Positions 1-5,829 of a stretch of 25,155 nucleotides of DNA are shown one piece after another. The notes beneath the pieces are model-generated. The model searched no databases. It was not told the origin of the DNA and saw nothing but the letters and a program-made list of their open reading frames with translations. Location of the stretch: the NCBI GenBank assembly GCA_036557885.1, contig DATBGS010000065.1, positions 1 to 25,155 on the forward strand, read 5' to 3'. The stretch's first letter is position 1, and each line of letters begins with the position of its first letter. Source of the stretch: DATBGS01 sp036557885 (GTDB lineage: Bacteria > Chloroflexota > Ktedonobacteria > Ktedonobacterales > DATBGS01). The position numbers were made by a program, and so were the translations under genes.

Positions 1-19
1 TAGTGCTGGAGGCTGGCCT

Positions 20-928
20 ATGGATACACTCACTCCGCTGGAAACGTTCTATGATCAGGCAAAAGGCGCCACTCTGCCGCTGCCGCCCGAATTGGAGAGG
101 CTGTATGGGCCGCTGGCTCTGCCGCCGCGCCCCGCCCCGATCTTGCCCGTAGCCCCGGCCACTGTGCCGGGGAATGCCCCGGCAGGGTCGCCGGGGCTAC
201 AAACTTCGCCCTATCTCTTTGGCAATTTTGTGACGACGCTGGATGGTGTGGTGGCGCTGGGCGGGCCGGGCGCGGATGGTGGCGGGCTGATCAGCGGCTT
301 TAATAAACATGATCGCATGGTGATGGGCCTGCTGCGGGCGGTGGCCGACGCCGTAATCGTCGGCGCGGGCACGCTGCGCTCGGTGCCTGATCATTTCTGG
401 ACGGCCCGGCATATCTATCCCCCGCTGCGCGCGGCCTATGATGCACTGCGCAGCGCTCTGGGCAAGCCAGAGCCGCCGCTGCAAGTCTTTGTCTCGGCGC
501 GCGGCGAACTGGACCCGCTCCTGCCCGTCTTTCAGACTGGCGAGGTGCCCGTCTTGATCGTGACGACCTCGCCCGGCGCTGAGCGTCTGCATGGGCTTGG
601 CATGCCAGATTCCGTCTGGATTGCCACCAGCGCGGATGCGCGCAGTGTCAGCGCGCACGAAGTGCTGGAGGCGATTGCGCAGGTGCGCCAGAGCGATCTG
701 CTGCTGCTGGAGGGTGGGCCGCAGTTGATGGGCGATTTCTTTGCCGAAAAGTGCCTGGACGAACTCTTCCTGACGCTGGCCCCGCAGGTGGCCGGGCGCG
801 ACGGCACCACCGAGCGGCCAGGATTTGTGAGCGGCAGACGCTTTGCGCCGGAACAGCCGCTCTGGGGCGAGTTGGTCAGCCTCAAACGCGGCGGCAGCCA
901 TCTCTTCCTGCGCTATGCGTTTGCGTAG
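20..928 (+). CDS. RibD C-terminal domain / dihydrofolate reductase-like NADPH reductase
   Basis: 302 residues. From about residue 66 the protein matches the RibD_C / DHFR-like reductase fold: FVTTLDGVVA near the start, a VIVGAGTLRS loop, and LLLEGGPQLMGDFF, the family's typical E-G-G nucleotide-binding segment, followed by DELFLTLAPQVAGR. Members reduce pyrimidine intermediates of riboflavin synthesis or related substrates with NADPH. With no deaminase domain and no rib genes visible, the substrate cannot be named. A GGAGG stands 7 bases before the ATG. Residues about 44-61 are a Pro/Ala/Gly-rich linker encoded by a palindromic repeat that elsewhere in the window is intergenic, so the N-terminal 60 residues are probably lineage-specific. 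The gene faces the minus-strand peptide genes, tail to tail. Confidence 0.85.
   Translation: MDTLTPLETFYDQAKGATLPLPPELERLYGPLALPPRPAPILPVAPATVPGNAPAGSPGLQTSPYLFGNFVTTLDGVVALGGPGADGGGLISGFNKHDRMVMGLLRAVADAVIVGAGTLRSVPDHFWTARHIYPPLRAAYDALRSALGKPEPPLQVFVSARGELDPLLPVFQTGEVPVLIVTTSPGAERLHGLGMPDSVWIATSADARSVSAHEVLEAIAQVRQSDLLLLEGGPQLMGDFFAEKCLDELFLTLAPQVAGRDGTTERPGFVSGRRFAPEQPLWGELVSLKRGGSHLFLRYAFA
149..200. repeat. GTAGCCCCGGC palindromic repeat inside the reductase gene
   Basis: An 11-base arm GTAGCCCCGGC (149-159) is matched exactly by GCCGGGGCTAC (190-200), with an inner stem GCCGGGG/CCCCGGC (166-172/177-183). It is the same family as the intergenic repeats at 3019-3069 and 5563-5620. It is read in frame as about 18 codons of the reductase. 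Confidence 0.8.
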
Positions 929-994
929 CGCGGCCAGTGGGCGGGCGCTGCAACAGATTCGCGGGAAGCAAAGCGCGGCGCCCCTAGCAGCCAG

Positions 995-1024
995 CCCTGG
1001 CAGGAGCGCGTGCCTCTGCCAGGG
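995..1024. repeat. Hairpin downstream of precursor peptide 1
   Basis: The inverted repeat CCCTGGCAG...CTGCCAGGG lies 11 bases beyond the stop of the last peptide gene, between it and the convergent reductase gene. Related hairpins follow peptide genes 3 and 4. It could act as a 3' end for the peptide transcript, but it has no T-run. Confidence 0.55.
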
Positions 1025-1034
1025 AAAGCCGCAA

Positions 1035-1205
1035 TTAGTCTTCAAGAACAATGGTGTCGCGCTGAACTGCGGGGCCGTAGTCAATGATGACGCCCCCACC
1101 TGTCACCTGCTTCAAGTCCTCATCGCTCAGTTCCACCTGCATCGTTGGGATATTTACAGGCTGCTCGGTTTGCTTCTTCTCGTTCTTTTTGTTCTCATTG
1201 GTCAT
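1035..1205 (-). CDS. Double-glycine leader precursor peptide 1 (RiPP/bacteriocin-like)
   Basis: 56 residues, fourth and last of the peptide genes in transcription order. The charged leader (MTNENKKNEKKQ, residues 1-12) runs into ELSDEDLKQVTGG (residues 25-37), matching the double-glycine secretion leaders of bacteriocin and class II lanthipeptide precursors. The proposed 19-residue core GVIIDYGPAVQRDTIVLED has no Cys, a single Thr and an acidic end. The core closely matches that of peptide 3 (PAV-x-RDTI then two or three aliphatics and two acids). AAGAAAGAGAA precedes the ATG. No modifying enzyme, peptidase-containing ABC exporter or immunity gene is in the window. The precursor identity is inferred from the leader; the product's structure and activity are unknown. 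Confidence 0.75.
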   Translation of the reverse strand: MTNENKKNEKKQTEQPVNIPTMQVELSDEDLKQVTGGGVIIDYGPAVQRDTIVLED

Positions 1206-1290
1206 ATGCTGTTCTCTTTCTTATATGTTCAGGTGCTCTGGGGCGTGGGACGTTCTTAGATAACGCGCTCCGCCCAACATATCGCGTGGG

Positions 1291-1461
1291 TTAGTTTGCC
1301 GGGAGCCACTTCTTCTGAATGTCAGCCCCATCCGGGCTGGTGCCATCGTCTTGCGCGGTGATGCTCGGCTCAAAGCCACCAACCACCTGCTTCAACTCCT
1401 CATCGCTCAGTTCCGCCTGTGTGGTGGGCTGCTTCTCGTTCTGCTTGTCGTTGTTCGCCAT
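1291..1461 (-). CDS. Double-glycine leader precursor peptide 2 (RiPP/bacteriocin-like)
   Basis: 56 residues. A short Lys/Asn/Gln-rich leader (MANNDKQNEKQ) runs into AELSDEELKQVVGG, with the GG at residues 28-29. The 27-residue region after GG begins FEPSITAQDD and ends KKWLPAN; it has Ser, Thr and Asp but no Cys, and resembles no other core here. The start at 1461 is chosen because AAAGGAAG lies about 8 bases upstream and because it aligns with the starts of the sister genes; an open frame continues upstream but has no such support. It sits 85 bases before peptide gene 1 and 70 bases after peptide gene 3 on the minus strand, which fits one transcript. Confidence 0.75.
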   Translation of the reverse strand: MANNDKQNEKQPTTQAELSDEELKQVVGGFEPSITAQDDGTSPDGADIQKKWLPAN

Positions 1462-1492
1462 GTGTATGCTTCCTTTGTTGGGCCTCTCGGCC

Positions 1493-1518
1493 CTGGCAGG
1501 AACATCTGCCCCTGCCAG
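1493..1518. repeat. Hairpin downstream of precursor peptide 3
   Basis: CTGGCAGG (1493-1500) pairs with CCTGCCAG (1511-1518), in the gap between peptide genes 3 and 2. It is the same sequence family as the hairpins at 995-1024 and 1738-1765. Confidence 0.55.
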
Positions 1519-1531
1519 AGCCAGGGCGCAA

Positions 1532-1693
1532 TTATTCTTCAATAATGATGGTGTCGCGGTGGACGGCTGGGCTGTCGGGAAGCTTGATGCCACCACCAAC
1601 GACCTGCTTCAAGTCCTCATCGCTCAGTTCTACTTGCGTCGCTGGCGTATTTTCAGCCTGCTTCTTCTCGTTCTTTTTGTTCTCGTTTTCCAT
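1532..1693 (-). CDS. Double-glycine leader precursor peptide 3 (RiPP/bacteriocin-like)
   Basis: 53 residues. The leader MENENKKNEKKQ then ENTPATQVE runs into LSDEDLKQVVGG (GG at residues 33-34), followed by the 19-residue core GIKLPDSPAVHRDTIIIEE. The core shares PAV-[QH]-RDTI and the acidic end with peptide 1, so these two are recent duplicates, while the ENTPATQ leader segment is shared with peptide 4. The ATG at 1693 follows an AAGAAAGAGAA purine run like that of gene 1. The conserved Thr and C-terminal acids would suit side-chain ester or amide macrocycles, but no ATP-grasp or other modifying gene is present, so this is only a possibility. Confidence 0.75.
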   Translation of the reverse strand: MENENKKNEKKQAENTPATQVELSDEDLKQVVGGGIKLPDSPAVHRDTIIIEE

Positions 1694-1737
1694 ATGATTC
1701 TCTTTCTTGCGTGTTCTTGCTTTGCTCGCTGCCTGGT

Positions 1738-1765
1738 CCTGGCAGGGGCGCGTGCCCCTGCCAGG
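1738..1765. repeat. Perfect 12-bp hairpin between precursor genes 4 and 3
   Basis: CCTGGCAGGGGC (1738-1749) and GCCCCTGCCAGG (1754-1765) form a perfect stem with loop GCGT. It lies just past the stop of peptide gene 4 and has no following T-run on either strand. It may attenuate transcription or protect RNA ends between the peptide genes, or may just be a genomic repeat. Confidence 0.65.
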
Positions 1766-1778
1766 GAAAGCGGCGTGA

Positions 1779-1955
1779 TTAGATTGTGGGGCCAACGGCG
1801 TCTGGGCCTGGAGGGTCCGCCCTGACCCCTGGCGGGTCCGGCTGGGGATTGAAGCCACCAACGATCTGCTCCAACTCCTCATCGTTCAGTTCTGCCTGCG
1901 TCGCTGGTGTGTTTTCGGGCTGCTTCTTCTCGTTCTTCTTGTCTTTGTTTGCCAT
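1779..1955 (-). CDS. Double-glycine leader precursor peptide 4, proline-rich core
   Basis: 58 residues, first peptide gene in transcription order. The leader MANKDKKNEKKQ then ENTPATQAE runs into LNDEELEQIVGG (GG at residues 33-34). The 24-residue core begins FNPQPDPPGV, contains a second DPPG and ends DAVGPTI, so it is rich in Pro, Gly and Asp and lacks Cys and Ser. The DPPG repeat sets it apart from the other three cores. CAAGGAGC lies about 8 bases before the ATG at 1955. It follows the unknown 275-residue gene by 174 bases on the same strand. The leader supports secretion or maturation by a double-glycine peptidase; the function is not recognisable. Confidence 0.75.
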   Translation of the reverse strand: MANKDKKNEKKQPENTPATQAELNDEELEQIVGGFNPQPDPPGVRADPPGPDAVGPTI

Positions 1956-2077
1956 GTGTTTTTGCTCCTTGTTGTGGGCTTCTCTCTAATTTTTATTTCA
2001 TCCGCGCTTGAGGTTCTCCCGTAAGGGTTTCCTCGCGGCGTCTGTAAAGAGTATGCCCGACATTGAGCGCAAAGAAC

Positions 2078-2120
2078 ATGCGCAATGCACGCAAGCGCGT
2101 ACGCATTCGTGTACGCAATG
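2078..2120. repeat. Iterated GCGTACGCA-like motif upstream of the peptide genes
   Basis: Near-repeats of an alternating GC/TA word (GCGCAATGC, GCGTACGCATTC, GTGTACGCAATGC) are crowded between the 275-residue gene and the first peptide gene. The position would suit a regulatory or processing region, but no protein-binding site is recognisable. Confidence 0.3.
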
Positions 2121-2129
2121 CCACGCGCC

Positions 2130-2957
2130 TCAACCGTGTGACGCGGTAGCCCCAGAGAGCACACCAAACGACGCTGGCAGCGAGCGCTCGCCACTGTGCC
2201 CCGGCCTTGAGGGGCGCTCCCAGGCGGCGACCAGCCACGCCAGATGCGCGGGCGGCTCCTGGCCTTGTTCGCGCTCTCGCAGCAGACAGCGCAAGATGAT
2301 CGTTTCCTCTTTGGCGGGCACATCGGCACGCTGGCAGAGCCACTGCTGCACCTCCTCCGGCGGGGAAACGCGCGGCCCAAACTGCTCCACCCACAGCAGG
2401 CGCAGGGCTTCCCGCAGACACTGCTCCGCGTAGAACCGATTCGCTCGCTTGCGCAGCGCTGCGCATACGTGCAGCACCCGCTTGAGCACCAGCGCCGCTG
2501 CCACGTGATAGCCCCACCAGCCCTTCTTCTGCTTCCAGAACGCCCGCTGCGCCGCTCGCATCACGCGCAGCAGCAGGCGTAACTCCTCCAAGAGCAGGGC
2601 GCATAACTCCACGCTCGTCATGGCTGCCAGCGCGGGCAGGTCCGCGTCTCGCTGGCGCAAGTCTTTGGGGGTGAAGCGGTTGGGATGCGCTTGCCCACCG
2701 CAGGCCCTGTGGTGGCGTGCGTGCTGAACGGTGATCATCGCCAGGAAGCCCAGCAGCGCCTCGAACAGCACGGTAGCGACCTGGCTTTCGGTGAGGAAGG
2801 GCTGAGCGAAGAGGCCCGCCAGCGGCTGAAACCAGTTGGGCAGAGCGGGCGCGTCGTCGGGGGCGTAGCAGAGCAAATAGGCGCGCAGCCAGTCCAGGCC
2901 GCACCACAGGCGGGCCAGCATGCCTGAGCGATGGGACAAAGCGGGAAGGGTTGCCAT
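2130..2957 (-). CDS. Protein of unknown family preceding the precursor peptide array
   Basis: 275 residues, not recognised. It is rich in Leu, Ala, Arg and Trp, probably all-helical, with an N-terminal hydrophobic stretch (VATVLFEALLGFLAMI) and several basic amphipathic helices; there is no signal peptide and no catalytic motif I can name. The start at 2957 is supported by AGAAGGAG 9 bases upstream. The segment ALRLLWVEQFGPRVSPPEEV and what follows align with IWAEVFGPAVSLDPVQEWV of the truncated protein at 11920-12324, so the family has at least two members here. The N-terminal half (APALPNWFQPLAGLF then FLTESQ) may be a diverged copy of the C-terminal half. Its position as first gene before four peptide genes suggests a role in that system, which is inference only. 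Confidence 0.6.
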   Translation of the reverse strand: MATLPALSHRSGMLARLWCGLDWLRAYLLCYAPDDAPALPNWFQPLAGLFAQPFLTESQVATVLFEALLGFLAMITVQHARHHRACGGQAHPNRFTPKDLRQRDADLPALAAMTSVELCALLLEELRLLLRVMRAAQRAFWKQKKGWWGYHVAAALVLKRVLHVCAALRKRANRFYAEQCLREALRLLWVEQFGPRVSPPEEVQQWLCQRADVPAKEETIILRCLLREREQGQEPPAHLAWLVAAWERPSRPGHSGERSLPASFGVLSGATASHG

Positions 2958-3018
2958 TGGGAACCGACTCCTTCTGGGCGCACAGTTGCGCCCTGGTGTT
3001 GTCCCCACGCCGCCGCTT

Positions 3019-3069
3019 GTAGCCCCGCCGACCCTGGCGGGCCGTCCCCGGCAGGGTCGCTGGTCCTAC
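3019..3069. repeat. Diverged GTAGCCCCGGC-type palindromic repeat
   Basis: GTAGCCCCG at the left and TCCTAC at the right flank an inner CGGCAGGGTCGC core, the same layout as the repeats at 149-200 and 5563-5620 but with mismatches. It lies upstream of the unknown 275-residue gene. Confidence 0.55.
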
Positions 3070-3078
3070 AAACAGTAA

Positions 3079-3145
3079 ACCCCCGCTCCTGGTTCAGGGC
3101 GGGGGCTTGTGCAAACCTATCATTACCGATAGAATGACACGTTGC
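3079..3145 (-). mobile_element. Possible IS200/IS605-type right-end remnant (hairpins)
   Basis: Read on the minus strand there is a small stem CTATC-GGTAAT-GATAG, then ACAAG and a strong stem CCCCCGC/GCGGGGG followed by TTTACTGTTT. This layout resembles the structured right ends of IS200/IS605 (TnpB) elements, which also carry the guide-RNA end. No tnpA or tnpB remains. The strong hairpin could equally be a minus-strand terminator. The rest of the 2958-3376 gap shows no convincing gene. Confidence 0.25.
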
Positions 3146-3376
3146 CCCGGCCCTGGTTGGGTAGAGGAGCCGGGGAACATGGCGCGGGGGAGGTTTAACG
3201 CTCACTCCGTGTCAGTGTTCCTAAGATGATGAAGTTGTTTGTGTGTCTGTTTTCTGGCGGTTGAAGCTGCCTCCTGAAGTAGTTTGCTACAAGTATACAG
3301 AAAATTTACGCGCCTGTCAAGCGTTTTTGATACGAAACCACAAAACACATCGAACCAGGGAAAGGAAAGATAGTGT

Positions 3377-4150
3377 ATGGCGGCACAAAGCAATCGGGCG
3401 CAGAGGTATGCCCTGGCAACCAGACTCATGATCGCGTGTGGTGCCATTGGCCCCCTCCTCTTCATCCTGGTGATCCTGGTCGAAGGAGCGGTGCGCCCCG
3501 GCTACAGCGCGTGGCGTAATTTTGCCAGCGATCTCAGCCAGGGCGACCAGGGCTGGGTACAGATTGCCAATTTTCTGCTGTGTGGCGTCCTCTTGCTCTG
3601 CTTCGCCTCAGGACTCCGGCAGACGTTTCGATCAGGGAAAGGGAGCGTCTGGGGGCCGCTGTTGATGGGCATTTTCGGGCTGTCTCTCATCATTGCTGGC
3701 ATCTTTGTCACGGACCCAAGCCTGGGCTATTACCCACCGGGTACTTCAAGCAGCACCCAAACCCTGCATGGCATGCTTCATGGCATCAATGCCCCGCTCG
3801 CTTTTGGCTCCCTGACGGCTGCCATTTTCGTTCTGGCGCGGCGCTTCGCCAGCGATCCCGCGTGGCGAAACTGGGGTCTGTACTCGCTGATTACTGGGAT
3901 ACTTTGTATCGTCTCCTTCATCGCTTGCCTTGCGACGGCGGTCCTTGACAAACAGGGCACCCTGCCGAACTCGCCAACTGGCTTGCTCGAACGCATTGCC
4001 ATCATCGTTGGATGGGGCTGGATCGCGCTCGTGGCCCTCCGTCTACTTCTTCAGATGCGCTCGTCAGTCTCCCCGGCTCCTGCGGCAAGAGCAGCAGATG
4101 CTTCAGAGCATGCTGAATCACCCACCAACACCAGCAAAGGACAGGATTGA
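3377..4150 (+). CDS. DUF998 family integral membrane protein
   Basis: 257 residues with about six membrane helices (roughly residues 16-36, 62-80, 89-110, 136-154, 162-187 and 202-225) and a polar, Ala/Ser-rich cytoplasmic tail. The opening after the first helix (GYSAWRNFASDLSQGDQGWVQIANFLLCG), the central FVTDP and the HGMLHG stretch are typical of DUF998 membrane proteins, whose function is not established. GGAAAGGAAAG lies 7 bases before the ATG. Its stop overlaps the next start by one base (TGATG), so the nucleotidyltransferase is probably translationally coupled to it. Confidence 0.8.
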   Translation: MAAQSNRAQRYALATRLMIACGAIGPLLFILVILVEGAVRPGYSAWRNFASDLSQGDQGWVQIANFLLCGVLLLCFASGLRQTFRSGKGSVWGPLLMGIFGLSLIIAGIFVTDPSLGYYPPGTSSSTQTLHGMLHGINAPLAFGSLTAAIFVLARRFASDPAWRNWGLYSLITGILCIVSFIACLATAVLDKQGTLPNSPTGLLERIAIIVGWGWIALVALRLLLQMRSSVSPAPAARAADASEHAESPTNTSKGQD

Positions 4151-4938
4151 TGTATCTGCAAGCCCATCATCTGCGAGTGATCGAGCGGCTGAAAGCGCTC
4201 TTTCAAGATGACCCACGTTTCCTGGCTTTGCTGGTGGGTGGCTCGCTCGTCAAAGGCTGGGGCGATGTCAATTCTGACGTGGATATTGTGCTGGTGGCGA
4301 CAGAGGAAGAGTACGCCAGGCGTGTCGCCAGCGATGATCTGGGCTATCTCAACTGGGAGCTTTGCGATTACCCCGGCGGCTACGTAGATGGCAAAGTGAT
4401 CAATGAAGCGTTCCTGCACGATGTCGCTGAGCGGGGCAGCGAGCCAGCGCGCGCGGCGTTTCGCAATATACAGATTGCCTTTTCGCATCTGCCACACCTG
4501 GAAGCGTTGTTGAAACGCATTCCGGTGTACCAGGAAGAGGAGCGGGAAGCCAAGATGCGCGCCTTCTATTGCCAGGTCCAGGCGCACCACTGGTTCATCA
4601 AAGAAGCGGAAAAACGGCAATCCGTCTACCTGATGGCCCACGCCACAAGCGAGATGGTCTTTTACGCGGCGCGGCGGCTGCTGGCGTACAATCGCATCCT
4701 CTACCCCTATCACAAGTGGCTGCTGCGCGCGCTAGAGGATGCCCCGGAGAAGCCTGCGGATTTTTTCTCCCTGGCGGAAATCTTGCTAAAAAACGGAACG
4801 GCGGCCAATGCGCAAGCTTTATGGGAATGCATCAACCAGTTTCGGGACTGGCAGATCACCGATAGCTGGGGCGTCCGTTTTATGCACGATAGCGAGTGGA
4901 CCTGGCGCGAGGGCCGCGCTCCCCTGGCGGATTGGTGA
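4150..4938 (+). CDS. Nucleotidyltransferase-fold protein (pol beta superfamily, MNT-like)
   Basis: 262 residues. The N-terminal domain carries VGGSLVKGWGDVNSDVDIVLV at about residues 29-49, the GG(S)-x9-D-x-D signature of minimal nucleotidyltransferases, whose two Asp residues bind metal. The C-terminal half is helical (HHWFIKEAEKRQSVYLMAHATSEMVFYAARRLLAYN), like the HEPN-type helical domains that accompany antibiotic or protein nucleotidyltransferases. The substrate is unknown. The ATG at 4150 overlaps the upstream stop and follows AAAGGACAGGA. The next gene starts 23 bases downstream, so the three genes 3377-5561 look like one operon. Confidence 0.8.
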   Translation: MYLQAHHLRVIERLKALFQDDPRFLALLVGGSLVKGWGDVNSDVDIVLVATEEEYARRVASDDLGYLNWELCDYPGGYVDGKVINEAFLHDVAERGSEPARAAFRNIQIAFSHLPHLEALLKRIPVYQEEEREAKMRAFYCQVQAHHWFIKEAEKRQSVYLMAHATSEMVFYAARRLLAYNRILYPYHKWLLRALEDAPEKPADFFSLAEILLKNGTAANAQALWECINQFRDWQITDSWGVRFMHDSEWTWREGRAPLADW

Positions 4939-4961
4939 CAGCCGAAGGGAATCGTATCGCT

Positions 4962-5561
4962 ATGTCTCAATCTCCTGCCTTGTTTTATCTCGCTGACGCG
5001 CCGGTTCCTGCCGGGCTGCGCACCGAGGAATTTGTGCTGCGTGTGCTGCGCGCAGCAGATGCCGCGCTTGATTACGACGCCGTAATCTCCAGCCGGGAGC
5101 AACTGCTCGTGAAAAGCGGAGGCGACTGGCCGCGCGAGGGCTTCACGCTGGAAGAAAACCTGGCTGACCTGGAAAGGCACGAGCGCGATTTCCACGAGCG
5201 CAGCGGCTTCACCTACACGGTGATGAACCCTACCGAGACGGAATGCCTGGGCTGCGTCTATATCTACCCGCTGCGCTCGCTGCTGGAACGGGTCAACGCC
5301 AGCCAGGAGCGTCTGGCGCGTGTGGGCGATTACGAGGCGCGGGTGTGGTTCTGGACGCGCTCAAGTCGGCTGGCCGATCACCTGGACGCGCGGCTGCTGG
5401 AGGCGCTGCGCGGCTGGCTTCGGCGCGAGTGGGCGTTTGCGCGCGTGGTCTTTAGCGTCAACGCCAACGAAACCGAGCATCTGCGCCTCTTGCAGCAGGC
5501 CGGGCTGCGCGAGCAGGAAACACTGCAAGGGGAGCGCAGCACCCTGTATCTCTATGGATAG
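4962..5561 (+). CDS. GNAT-like acetyltransferase
   Basis: 199 residues. It has the general layout of a GNAT N-acetyltransferase: an N-terminal helix region (LEENLADLERHERDFHERSGFTYTVM), a beta strand with NPTETECLGCVYIYPL where the core strands lie, and a C-terminal segment VVFSVNANETEHLRLLQQAGLREQE like the ...N..A..L..k.GF closing motif of the fold. The acetyl-CoA loop is weak and the R-x-x-G-x-G/A motif is not evident, so activity is uncertain. GAAGGGA lies 11 bases before the chosen ATG; an upstream open stretch overlaps the previous gene and was not used. A perfect 25-base hairpin follows directly after the stop. Confidence 0.65.
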   Translation: MSQSPALFYLADAPVPAGLRTEEFVLRVLRAADAALDYDAVISSREQLLVKSGGDWPREGFTLEENLADLERHERDFHERSGFTYTVMNPTETECLGCVYIYPLRSLLERVNASQERLARVGDYEARVWFWTRSSRLADHLDARLLEALRGWLRREWAFARVVFSVNANETEHLRLLQQAGLREQETLQGERSTLYLYG

Positions 5562-5562
5562 C

Positions 5563-5620
5563 GTGTAGCCCCGGCGCCCCTGCCGGGCACCGTTCCCCGG
5601 CAGGGGCGCCGGGGCTACAC
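5563..5620. repeat. Perfect 25-bp palindromic repeat
   Basis: Arms 5563-5587 and 5596-5620 are exact reverse complements (starting GTGTAGCCCCGGC) with an 8-base loop CACCGTTC. It lies one base after the acetyltransferase stop and is the best-preserved member of the repeat family in this window. It could also serve as a transcript end. The remaining gap to 5829 has no clear gene. Confidence 0.85.
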
Positions 5621-5829
5621 GCGCAACTCCCACCAGAGCAGCGGTGAGGTTTCCAAAAGGGCGTAATTCCTCACAAAAACAGTACGATGGTACTAGGCAA
5701 AGACAGGAAGCGCCGTATTTTGGCATCCTATCGGCTACAATAGCCCGTGAGACAGCCTCATCGGGCCTCACGTTCGACCCTCCCCACGCGGGGCGAACAG
5801 ATTACCAATCTCTCTCTCAAGGAGCGTCT

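Noticed and set aside
197..1099. Minus-strand 300-codon frame opposite the reductase
   Set aside because: It has no motifs, and the plus strand has a clear RibD-C-type domain.
1319..1825. Plus-strand frame of 168 codons across the peptide genes
   Set aside because: It is antisense to three conserved peptide genes and contains their hairpin DNA; conservation follows the minus-strand frames.
3202..3465. Minus-strand 87-codon frame in the gap before the DUF998 gene
   Set aside because: It overlaps the start of the DUF998 gene and lacks a ribosome site and any known motif.
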